A stretch of 64,000 bases of DNA from Candidatus Kapaibacterium sp. Lineage in GTDB: Bacteria; Bacteroidota; Ignavibacteria; Kapaibacteriales; UBA7675. The stretch spans positions 1 to 64,000 of the forward strand of contig JANQRB010000021.1 of assembly GCA_028284775.1 (NCBI GenBank). The letters are read 5' to 3'. Positions 9,401-15,360 of the stretch are shown here, piece by piece (within the stretch, counting starts at the first letter, position 1; each line of letters starts with the position of its first letter). The position numbers and the translations under genes were made by a program. A model generated the notes under the pieces. The model searched no databases, was not told the DNA's origin, and was given only the letters and a program-made list of their open reading frames with translations.

Positions 9401-11234
9401 GGAAACATTTGCTTACGACGACTTATATCGCCTCGAGTCCTATACGCACAATTCGCAAACGACAACAATGACCTATCACAAGGACGGGTCGATTAAATCG
9501 AAAACCGGTATCGGCAATTACTTTTATGCTAATACCGACAACCATAAGCTGACCGACCTTAAGAATTCGACCATCGTCGAGAACGGCAATACGATCGTAC
9601 TTGAAGATAAGAGCATCAATTACAATGCATTTAACAGTATTGATGATATCACGCAGAACAACCTGAGAACTGATTTTCGTTATCGATTCGATGGTCAGCG
9701 GATAGCTAAGTATGAATTTGACAACAATGTTCTGGAACAAGCCAGGTATTACAGAGGCAAGTATGAAAAAGAGTTCCTGGCCAACGGGGATACGAGAGAA
9801 ATCATCTATGTGCCCAATACTCTGGGTCAAGTCGTTATCGTTAAAACAAGCTCGGGCGGCAATGTCGATGAGAAACTATACTATCCGACTCATGATTACC
9901 TGGGCTCGCTGGTGGCGCTGGTTGACGATCAGGGCACGCTGATCGAGAGATATAGTTATGACGCCTGGGGCAGAATGAGAGAGCACAATAACTGGAACAA
10001 CTATATCGACGAATCCGACCTGGCACATTTCGATATACTGGGGCGGGGATTTACCGGCCATGAGCACATGTCCGAATACCGTCTGATAAATATGAACGGC
10101 AGAGTATACGATCCGATCCTGTCGCAATTCATCCAGCCGGACAATCATGTACAGTTTTCGAATAATACTGCCGGTTACAATCGATATTCGTATGCCTTAA
10201 ACAATCCCCTGATATACACCGATCCTTCCGGTGAAGAATTAATTACCGCCATGCTAATCGGCGCCATTGCCAGTGTTGCAAGCAATGGGGTAATAAACTC
10301 CATGAACAACAAGCCGTTCTTTCAGAATGCCGGCTATGCCGCTGTTTTAGGCGCTATCGGCGGCGCGGCATCAAACCAGATTGGAGCAGTCGCGCGAAAT
10401 ATGGATAAGGCAGGGATGAAAGGTGCATCAATTCTCGCCTTCAAGCTTATAGGCCACGGACACTTGGGTGGTGTATTATCAGGACTCAGCGGCGGCAAAT
10501 ACGGCCAGGGCTTCGTGTCATCCGGCCTTGGCACCTTGGCCGCATCGGGAGTGGGGAATACGCTGAAAGACTTTGGGAAGGTATATCAAAGACTGGGTAT
10601 GATAGGTGTGGGTCCCATTAGCAGAGGGGTCAGCAACGTGCTCAACGGCGGCAGTTTCTGGATAGGTTTTCGCAATGGATTAATTAGCGCGGCCACAAAT
10701 GAGGCGATCCAACTAACCAGTTCTGCTATGCAAAAATCCAGCACAATCTTATCAGCGAAAATCACATATAAAGATGAGGGAGAATTAGTGCTTTTCCAAG
10801 ACTCTAAGGCCGGAATTCTGATTGACTCAAAAAATAGCAATCTGATTAGGGCTTTGGGTGCGGGAAGGTTCAAAGTTCATGGGCATTATATGATTTTTGA
10901 ATCGTCGTTGGATGGTAAAAAATATATTTCAATAACCGCACTTGGAGAAACCGAAGCTACCAGATTAGGTAAGGTTCATTTCAGCAATTCTGTTTCAGTA
11001 AACGCCAATGGTCAACAAGTCTCCAAGGGGACGTTGTTGAAGCCCCAGGGCCATCAATTGCGGTCAAGTAACAGCATTTTAATTGGAAAAGGCACGTTTA
11101 TTCTTCCTGACAATTTTTCGAATGTTACAGTAAATTTGAACTTTACTGTTGATCTTACAAATGCTGCGGGAACTGCGACATGGCTGAGAAATGATTTGAA
11201 TATAAGTCTAAAATTGGATCAGGTCATTGAATAA
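3414..11234 (+). CDS. Giant secreted SpvB / FG-GAP / RHS-repeat protein with variable C-terminal domain
   Basis: About 2606 residues. The ATG at 3414 is chosen over a GTG at 3399 because it opens a clean signal peptide (MKIEIRLSVVFMMFALHA..., cleavage near LGQ-EP). Residues about 40-360 hold a duplicated cysteine-rich unit, each copy ending in a C-x4-CC motif (CDENQCC and CDPLECC). An SpvB-type domain follows from about 410 (GAAIYTVPLFVAPGTAEMQP...NSQAGNGLAGWGFD). FG-GAP/Asp-rich calcium loops run from about 715 to 1160 (DYNGDGVKD, DINGDGYDD, DFNGDGLTD, DFNGDGLDD, DFNDDGNLD). YD/RHS repeats run from about 1470. The RHS core ends near 2240-2270 (GRVYDPILSQFIQPD...YALNNPLIYTDPSGEE). The layout resembles TcB/TcC toxin cocoons and polymorphic toxins. 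The last 336 residues start with a Gly/Ala-rich segment and end in about 170 residues that I do not recognise. No T9SS domain is on this protein; one is on the next gene. Confidence 0.93.
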   Translation: MKIEIRLSVVFMMFALHAKSLGQEPMPCSPNSFFDKNGIAEYMDYSSFGSGNQSELRPVDPVYITVPYLFNETAHHIKIIEFPAEVESDNLVRDFGNTIKDILFWYSFNLLDKSQPITVSFEFPSCWAYTSELIYTIEEVSSGGYYPCDENQCCVMTFNLEPVDPLNPNTTFKLAGKTLINSSSACPPPTNPEEPCENICSVFNEINTHLDPLDHAPCFESCSKRSIVYQGSYGKQVEYSDNVGNTILVRPSYEVSRCSNGEYNISLFGLEVLNEIEGDFDLVDQSDLTRFLMEYAIDKLTGFDESNFTINFFMPCLNKNQEGYELCDPLECCEFTFDIQVNGNPNNRKKEINNVLSTCDAMTWSDKIPTTLDFTLTTPINTGGWDFPLTNYINPIDPSARNLSSRSVGQLKGELNVTPTGAAIYTVPLFVAPGTAEMQPNLSLIYNSQAGNGLAGWGFDVDALSTIKRVGKNKYHDDVNEKLQFSNLDKLSFDGERLIVVEGVEGFDGAVYQTQSDNSRKIYPMFSTPKGYTWFKVEYKDGKTIEYGRTLDSRQTLKNGVVSWYISKVIDANGNYIEYEYIDNEGQIVLSEIRYTGNVAEFLTPYARVKFNYSIREDKNKHYFEGDLSISELLIESIESWIDNSLVRKYEFKYIFEHFSKLHTLTEVGKNGEQRNSLVFENYEFLKEKTDIAKEVDAHPIGGLANEQYKYYVFGDYNGDGVKDRITIERDYLPGENQARWHLQFGYPRTPDQSSDMYFFDPPGGPATFVTDDYDKYNHELLRKWIFSGDINGDGYDDLIVPIYKENVDPTYETALFSLAHNYKKLYFHIYLSDGSKFVYQSASSFWLQVGVNDHPRNTQFTIAGINYNDFDDDGELEICVFGSDRVMSTLFLHEHKNLKIVNIEIMNQNNALLASQSIMGNIKTLHTTINSDNPISLMGRFNSDNKTDLYIGDLDLHQDGYFYELKSNGTFGLIDNLPTLAVGGPNANAGDFNGDGLTDLVYSNRDFGDRRRNHMVFILINNGVGFNNRLRVRGDINGLKSDLYVQPSEDNFTPVKDNNYLIVNDFNGDGLDDLLHYRRFRNDQIPPFDNEIHFNFYYSKGDIEVLENPGFWFLDFTLEENNYQFDGSNNELLITNFSKREADHGTRYQSRFYISDFNDDGNLDFYLEDLDAGANDRLISLIPGEHANHVKTITESFNNKWVIDYKGMNNSLVYRYGHSQQFPLIEFNSGMMLVVGTDYYKASDYSNPVISKDYRYGHGVRHKDKGFLGFTEFEEYRSDNETHQVVSLYYFDIDQSNLNSFGKKLYDLDLDYKLTNSSNLTNNDFWFLDRTDYTYSYSINPQTGVYNKYISSEITEQFEQNITTTKTVTQDQYHNVLSDRTEIVDLNSNNTISLSETINSFEPLVPGTWANLLNSSITSTKHYDDSEFFKLKTMFTYNNAGNPFLPDSKTLEDLNHTNPDEDISLIEFYQYDGFGNTIAVSESISDPLNSQQSRTRFAAYDNKGRFIVSETNPIGQTISKEYDIIGMLTRETDLDGNFKSYSYDGFGVLTATQDNFGFLLEANAGWVSNLPNASDYPGEALIYVENTPAPGVPGPTVTNFMNSLEQIIRIESDVLTKNGIKKVWTDRSYTNAAKIKSETTPYFTSEVPERISEYKYEAVLGQVSEINNRSYDNSESRVTTYDYDLSSRKITTTDPALNTSVEIVDAAGNLIESIDADNNSVHKQYASNGKVARIETVLEDGVNGEKIAVVIEYDNFGRKSKILDPDAGEFSYKYNPFGELSGQNNKSGSFTYTYDQLGRKTQEIHYDNLDVLQNTIDFSYVSSGNGTGKLATIADDVSTTSFVYNSDGKLTSSSETIEAYLDDNNNVLVPQQVFTSSFSYDSYGRVKTESAESGHTFEYFYHATRGDLVDVKEKEAGGSYKQLWKFVDADHFGRIIEYQRGDALIENFNEYDDLGFPQKVSSNKKSNQLSYFHETYVFDHASGNLSSRTRNLIDTETFAYDDLYRLESYTHNSQTTTMTYHKDGSIKSKTGIGNYFYANTDNHKLTDLKNSTIVENGNTIVLEDKSINYNAFNSIDDITQNNLRTDFRYRFDGQRIAKYEFDNNVLEQARYYRGKYEKEFLANGDTREIIYVPNTLGQVVIVKTSSGGNVDEKLYYPTHDYLGSLVALVDDQGTLIERYSYDAWGRMREHNNWNNYIDESDLAHFDILGRGFTGHEHMSEYRLINMNGRVYDPILSQFIQPDNHVQFSNNTAGYNRYSYALNNPLIYTDPSGEELITAMLIGAIASVASNGVINSMNNKPFFQNAGYAAVLGAIGGAASNQIGAVARNMDKAGMKGASILAFKLIGHGHLGGVLSGLSGGKYGQGFVSSGLGTLAASGVGNTLKDFGKVYQRLGMIGVGPISRGVSNVLNGGSFWIGFRNGLISAATNEAIQLTSSAMQKSSTILSAKITYKDEGELVLFQDSKAGILIDSKNSNLIRALGAGRFKVHGHYMIFESSLDGKKYISITALGETEATRLGKVHFSNSVSVNANGQQVSKGTLLKPQGHQLRSSNSILIGKGTFILPDNFSNVTVNLNFTVDLTNAAGTATWLRNDLNISLKLDQVIE

Positions 11235-11293
11235 TAGCAACATATATGTATGGATGTAAGATCTAATCAGTTATTAGTCAACAGGAGAACATT

Positions 11294-11692
11294 ATGAAAA
11301 TCATTGTGATTATTGCGATAACGGCTCTCTGCACAGATCTTTATGCCGTCCACTACAAATTCAACTACGATGAGGCCGGCAACAGAGACGGAAGAATCGT
11401 GTTCGATCTCAATGGGAAAGAAGCGGCGCCGCTTGCGAAGATTCTTGACCATGAGATTAGGGTTTTTCCCAATCCGGCTATCGATAAGCTCAATATTCAG
11501 ATAGGAACATTAAGGGAGCAGGAATCCGCAACGATCGAGCTGTTTGATGTACATGGCAATTCCATTTACAAGCACATAACGAGCACAGGCGAACTCTCCC
11601 TCGGTATTGCAGCCGAAGCAAACGGCTTTTATGTTTTGAGAATCACTATTGAGAATGAAGTGGTTGAATACAAGATAGTAAAACAGGAATAG
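11294..11692 (+). CDS. Small secreted protein: one YD-like motif plus T9SS type A sorting domain
   Basis: A 132-residue protein with a signal peptide (MKIIVIIAITALCTDLYA), one RHS/YD-like motif (YKFNYDEAGNRDGRIVF), a short linker and a C-terminal type IX sorting domain from about residue 55 (RVFPNPAIDKLNIQI ... ATIELFDVHGNSIY ... GFYVLRITIENEVVEYKIVKQE). It starts 59 bases after the RHS stop on the same strand, with an AGGAG-like site before the ATG. The shared YD motif and adjacency point to a joint function. It might be a partner that brings the RHS shell to the T9SS, or what remains after an RHS protein lost its own sorting domain. Either reading is inference. Confidence 0.8.
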   Translation: MKIIVIIAITALCTDLYAVHYKFNYDEAGNRDGRIVFDLNGKEAAPLAKILDHEIRVFPNPAIDKLNIQIGTLREQESATIELFDVHGNSIYKHITSTGELSLGIAAEANGFYVLRITIENEVVEYKIVKQE

Positions 11693-11792
11693 CCGATATT
11701 GGAATCGGAAAGGCCCATGAACTTATCATTGAAATGATCTTCGCAAGTCCGGCTGCGCGAATGCGCCCCGACTATTCATCGAAGATGTTCTG

Positions 11793-11830
11793 CGGCGAGC
11801 GTCCCTTCTCCGGGCGCTCGCCGTTTTTTT
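11793..11830 (+). terminator. Strong intrinsic terminator after the RHS/T9SS pair
   Basis: CGGCGAGCG at 11793-11801 pairs perfectly with CGCTCGCCG at 11815-11823. An inner CCC/GGG pair adds to the stem, and seven T residues follow. It sits 100 bases past the stop of the small T9SS gene and closes the operon. Confidence 0.9.
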
Positions 11831-12116
11831 GCAAGATTCTTGACCGGGTTTTCGCGCTGCTTGTGTGTTGTCGGGAGGTGGAATTGAGTGCCTCGGCAAG
11901 AGTATTTGCGATAAATGATGGAGATAATGACCCGGATGTTGTAGTACTCCTAATGTTTATCTGAGTTTGCAAATAAGTGCAACTCGACTTATTCGTCAAA
12001 TTCACACTGCGCAAAGATGATAAGCACATTTTGCGAAACAATAGAAATTTCACTTCAAAGCAAGCCGGACATTTACACCTGTGTAAGCCATGCCGTGCAG
12101 CCCCGCAGGATTTCTT

Positions 12117-12581
12117 CTAGCGTTCATAAGGAATACTCTTATTGAATTTGGTTCTATGGTGGGAAATCATTTTCCACTTTCCATCTTTTCTGATAAAAAC
12201 ACCGGTAGCACATCCTGCGTCGTCAAATTCCTTACCGTTGAACCTGCCGCGCTCAAAGTAGTAATAATGGCAAACAGCCGTAGTGCCGTGGAGTGTCACT
12301 TTCGGCTTCTCTATACTGAATTCCTGCAACTCCAAAAGTGGGAAGACTGCTTTTGCGATTTGAAGCAGTTTTACTTTGCCTTCTGAACGATGGGTATGAC
12401 TACCGCTAAACTCCATAAAGTTCTCATCCGCCAGATCAGCCAGAATAGTCGTATCCCTTTGAGCCCATCCGGACCACCATTGTTCAATATGCTCAACAAT
12501 TTCCGCTTCCTGTGCAGTTGCCTTATCAGCGTGCAACATAAGCGCAAATGCCATGATGCCTATTGCTCTAATAATGAACAT
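12117..12581 (-). CDS. Secreted SnoaL/NTF2-like (DUF4440-type) protein
   Basis: 154 residues from the ATG at 12581, which lies one base after the stop of the DJ-1-like gene. A longer start at 12605 would overlap that gene and lacks a signal peptide at its tip. From 12581 the protein opens with MFIIRAIGIMAFALMLHADKA and a probable cleavage before QEAE. The rest fits the NTF2-like fold: EIVEHIEQWWSGWAQRDTTILADLADENFMEF, then VTLHGTTAVCHYYYFERG and GVFIRKDGKWKMISHHRTK, typical of SnoaL/DUF4440 ketosteroid-isomerase-like proteins. The ligand is unknown. It is the third gene of a MarR / DJ-1 / NTF2 unit. Confidence 0.75.
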   Translation of the reverse strand: MFIIRAIGIMAFALMLHADKATAQEAEIVEHIEQWWSGWAQRDTTILADLADENFMEFSGSHTHRSEGKVKLLQIAKAVFPLLELQEFSIEKPKVTLHGTTAVCHYYYFERGRFNGKEFDDAGCATGVFIRKDGKWKMISHHRTKFNKSIPYER

Positions 12582-12582
12582 G

Positions 12583-13752
12583 TTACCACAATCCTGTAAA
12601 TACATGTGCGATACTCTTGTTTGCTTCCATCAGCTCGCGCTGTCTTTTGCTTTTTGATCCGCCCCGATAGTATAGTTTCAGAAAGGGCTGCTGGCGGTGA
12701 TTCATTAAGAGAATACAGGGCTCAGGACCATAGCCGACATCAACATGGCTAAAGTTAATGGAGCGAAAATGCTCCGGATACAGATGTATATGATCCTTGC
12801 TGTCCTTGAGCTGTAAGACATTCTCCCGGCCATCAAATTCCACGCTAAAGACGCCAAGCAGGTTTGCCGAAGCCCCTTCGCTGGGAACTGCAGCGATAAA
12901 ACTTCCCATATCGCCGATATCCTTCATCAACTTCCAGAATTGATCGCTGCTAAGGGGAGCAACATCCTTTGTTAATAAATGCAGCATACGATTCGCGAGC
13001 TGCGCGGCTGATGCCGGATTCTGAGCGGTGACCAGGTTCCCACTCACTTCCGTGTGAGCTTGCCAGGCAGCAGCTTTGCTATACCGGTCAGCTCTTTTCA
13101 CTAACACGGATTCCAGCAAAAAGGGAAGTAGATCCCGACGTTCAAAAACCTGCTCTTCTTCGTTGCTGATCGATGTAATGGAATGACCGCTTACCAGATA
13201 ACTCCCATCAGAGCGTTTGATATTGATCAATGCTGCCAGCCCGTGACAAATTGCCCCCACGAGCTTGTTGTTTTCATACAGCCTTGTTGTGATTTCCGCG
13301 ATATGCGGGTTATCCGGAAAATCCCAGACAGGTCCATGTCCGCCAACGTAAAGTACGGCATCATATTCATCGGCTTGAATCTCAGCAAGCGGTATCGTCG
13401 TATTAGTTGCCGCAATAAACCTCGGATTTCGGGCTGCGGAAGAACTGATACTATCCAGATAATTTAAACTGTTTTGATCGACGGGCGCTTTACCGCCTTT
13501 GGGACTTGCAAAATCCACCTGAACACCGGCGTCGGTAAATATCTGCCATGGCAGCGCCGCTTCTTTAAGCCAGTAACCGGTCGGAATATCGGTATCGGCG
13601 ACACGGTCGTTGCTGGTTAATACGATGAGTAACTTTTGAGGCCCTTGAGATTCCATGGCGAAGGTCGTTTGATCGGGATGTCCGAACCACCCCCACCCTG
13701 TCAGGCTCAGTAGGGGGAAAGTGAGTATGGACAGGATTTTTAACTGTTTCAT
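12583..13752 (-). CDS. DJ-1/PfpI (class I glutamine amidotransferase-like) protein with N-terminal signal and extra C-terminal domain
   Basis: 389 residues. An N-terminal hydrophobic stretch (residues 4-18) suggests export or membrane anchoring. Residues about 40-250 form a DJ-1/PfpI domain of the Hsp31/glyoxalase III type: LIVLTSNDR, WLKEAALPW (probable active-site Glu64), VDFASPKGG, YDAVLYVGGHGPVWDFPDN, and the nucleophile elbow GAICHG (Cys169, His170). Family members degrade methylglyoxal or act as chaperones. An export signal is unusual for that role. The C-terminal 120 residues are outside the DJ-1 fold and I do not recognise them. It overlaps the upstream MarR gene by 4 bases (ATGA), so the two are translationally coupled. 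Confidence 0.85.
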   Translation of the reverse strand: MKQLKILSILTFPLLSLTGWGWFGHPDQTTFAMESQGPQKLLIVLTSNDRVADTDIPTGYWLKEAALPWQIFTDAGVQVDFASPKGGKAPVDQNSLNYLDSISSSAARNPRFIAATNTTIPLAEIQADEYDAVLYVGGHGPVWDFPDNPHIAEITTRLYENNKLVGAICHGLAALINIKRSDGSYLVSGHSITSISNEEEQVFERRDLLPFLLESVLVKRADRYSKAAAWQAHTEVSGNLVTAQNPASAAQLANRMLHLLTKDVAPLSSDQFWKLMKDIGDMGSFIAAVPSEGASANLLGVFSVEFDGRENVLQLKDSKDHIHLYPEHFRSINFSHVDVGYGPEPCILLMNHRQQPFLKLYYRGGSKSKRQRELMEANKSIAHVFTGLW

Positions 13753-14204
13753 GGTTTTCTGATTTTATCTAGCAGCCGGTTCAACATTGCAATTTCAGTT
13801 TTATTAAGATTGTAGATGCCAATTCCCCATTTTTCCGTGGGTACCTGTTCGATCTCCCCGAGCAGTTCCAAACCATTATCGGAAATCGTAACATCTGCAT
13901 AGCGTTTGTCCTTTTTGCTTGGCCTTGTATGAATCAGTTCCTTCTTTTTCATTCTTACCAGAAGCCTGGAAATATCGCTCATGTTGTCTACCATTTGCGA
14001 TCGCAACTCTTTTTGCGCAATAGGAGTTGGATTGTGTCGCCGAAGGATCCGCAATATGTTGTACTGCTTTTGGGTAATGCCCCATTGTTTCATAAATGCA
14101 TTTTCATTATTCGCAGCCCAATTTGCAGTATAGTATAGGTTAACGATACCTCTGGCATAAGCATTTCTAAACTTCGGGATCTTCAGTTCCTGTTCAAGCG
14201 ACAT
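13749..14204 (-). CDS. MarR-family transcriptional regulator
   Basis: 151 residues with the MarR winged-helix layout: WGITQKQYNILRILRRHNPTP, ELRSQMVDNMSDISRLLVRMKKKELI, then the wing RPSKKDKRYADVTISDNGLELL. It is the first gene of the unit and overlaps the DJ-1-like gene by 4 bases. It most likely represses its own operon and responds to a small electrophile or phenolic compound. That is inference from MarR-DJ-1 pairings. The operator should lie just upstream of 14204; I could not define it. Confidence 0.9.
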   Translation of the reverse strand: MSLEQELKIPKFRNAYARGIVNLYYTANWAANNENAFMKQWGITQKQYNILRILRRHNPTPIAQKELRSQMVDNMSDISRLLVRMKKKELIHTRPSKKDKRYADVTISDNGLELLGEIEQVPTEKWGIGIYNLNKTEIAMLNRLLDKIRKP

Positions 14205-14439
14205 GCTATGCTCTGCGTTTTTGAGGTCAAAGATAATAATAAATGTTCAAACATCTAATATTTTTGGTGTCAGTATGAACCTTCTCAAAAAAATAGGAAT
14301 ATTCGCAAGAAGTGAAATCGAACAGCGTTCGGAAATAACCGGAAAGCAGTGTGATCTCATTGCAAGCTTAGCGGCAAGCATCATCGTAATAGAGTAGCAT
14401 TAACCAGTCGGGCCCCGGTGCGGCGACAGGAGAAAGGTC

Positions 14440-14575
14440 GGTAGGCTGGGCCAGTTTTCTATCGGCGGGCAGTTACAGAGTTCTGCATTGCCGAATGCAG
14501 CCGGACGAAGGGCATCGCCGGCTCAGATCGTTTTGTCCCGGCCGGCGTCGAACTTCGTCGGTATCCGGCCGCCCC
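14440..14575 (-). pseudogene. Decayed fragment of an Ig-like repeat gene
   Basis: On the minus strand, 14512-14552 translates as FDAGRDKTI-stop-AGD. This matches the repeat start VDAGRDTTIC-AGD of the large Ig-like protein at 19543-23586, with the Cys codon turned into TGA. Downstream it still reads as LRPAAFGNAE-like text, similar to VRLGGSGNAG in the intact gene. No start codon or reading frame of useful length remains. This looks like a relic of a duplicated repeat or of a related gene. Confidence 0.55.
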
Positions 14576-14870
14576 AAAGCGTAAAAGCATGCGCTATGGA
14601 CAAACTGTTGCGGTAATCAGGCTGTTACCCACATGACGACGGCGGCATTGCCGCCACTTGCGATTATTACAGTAAGGTTCAGGATCGGCAGTCGCAAACA
14701 GCAATCCACTCCATTTGCTCGGGCAGGCCGAGTCAGATCGCCGGCTCTATCTGCAAGCGACCTGTAGACCTTGTGCCAGTGTCACCTGAAGTGCGGATCT
14801 GTGCGCTGAAAAAAATTGACAGGTAACGACTGCGACCGCGATGAATCTGTGATAGCGCAAAGATGTGTTT

Positions 14871-15034
14871 ATTTTTCAAATAAGTTTTGTTTCCACAATT
14901 TTCTCCCCTGAGATAAGGGGGTGAGGCATGGACTGCACGCTGAACGCTGATGGATAATGTACCTCAGACGTTTCGAACTCCCCCGCCCCCTCTTTCGCAA
15001 AGAGGGGGACTAGAAGTAACTTATTTGTAGAAGT
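14871..15034 (-). repeat. Dispersed inverted-repeat element, copy A1
   Basis: A roughly 165-base unit bounded by TTTTCAAATAAGTT (14873-14886) and AACTTATTTGTAGA (15018-15031), imperfect inverted repeats of each other. Inside are a CTCCCC...GGGGGTGAGG stem, a degenerate form of the TGAGCGCCGAACG core seen in the other copies, and a CCCCCTCTTT...AAAGAGGGGG stem. It is in reverse orientation relative to the copies near 30.5 and 57.9 kb. Confidence 0.65.
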
Positions 15035-15040
15035 AATAAG

Positions 15041-15206
15041 AAGTGCTTTTTCAAAGAGAAATTTAGATCTACTCCTGCACTTGGGAGTGAGGTGCGAACT
15101 GAGCGCCTAATGGGTAGAGCTTAAGAGTATATGCGTTTTACTGACCTTCCCTAACTCCTCTTTCAAAAGGATGGGAAGCTGAAAACAACAAATTTGAAAC
15201 TGAAGT
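15041..15206 (-). repeat. Dispersed inverted-repeat element, copy A2 (degenerate)
   Basis: Begins with AAGTGCTTTTTCAAA, the end sequence of the family, contains GGGAGTGAGGTGCGAACTGA and CTAACTCCTCTTT, and ends near AAATTTGAAACTGAAGT. It lies almost end to end with copy A1, in the same orientation, and is more diverged than the others. Confidence 0.5.
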
Positions 15207-15360
15207 AGTTTAATTCATCCACGACTCCTTCGCAAAACTACAACAGTTCGATTGCGGGAGTTAAGTGTACTCCTCGTTGAACACTCGTCCGGTCTTCATC
15301 ACCGTGCCCGACTTCCTAGTCACCACAATCGTGCGACGCGGGGAGGCAGGCGATGACCGT

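Noticed and set aside
14203..14397. 64-codon frame divergent from the MarR gene.
   Set aside because: Its start overlaps the MarR start, there is no ribosome site and no homology-like text.
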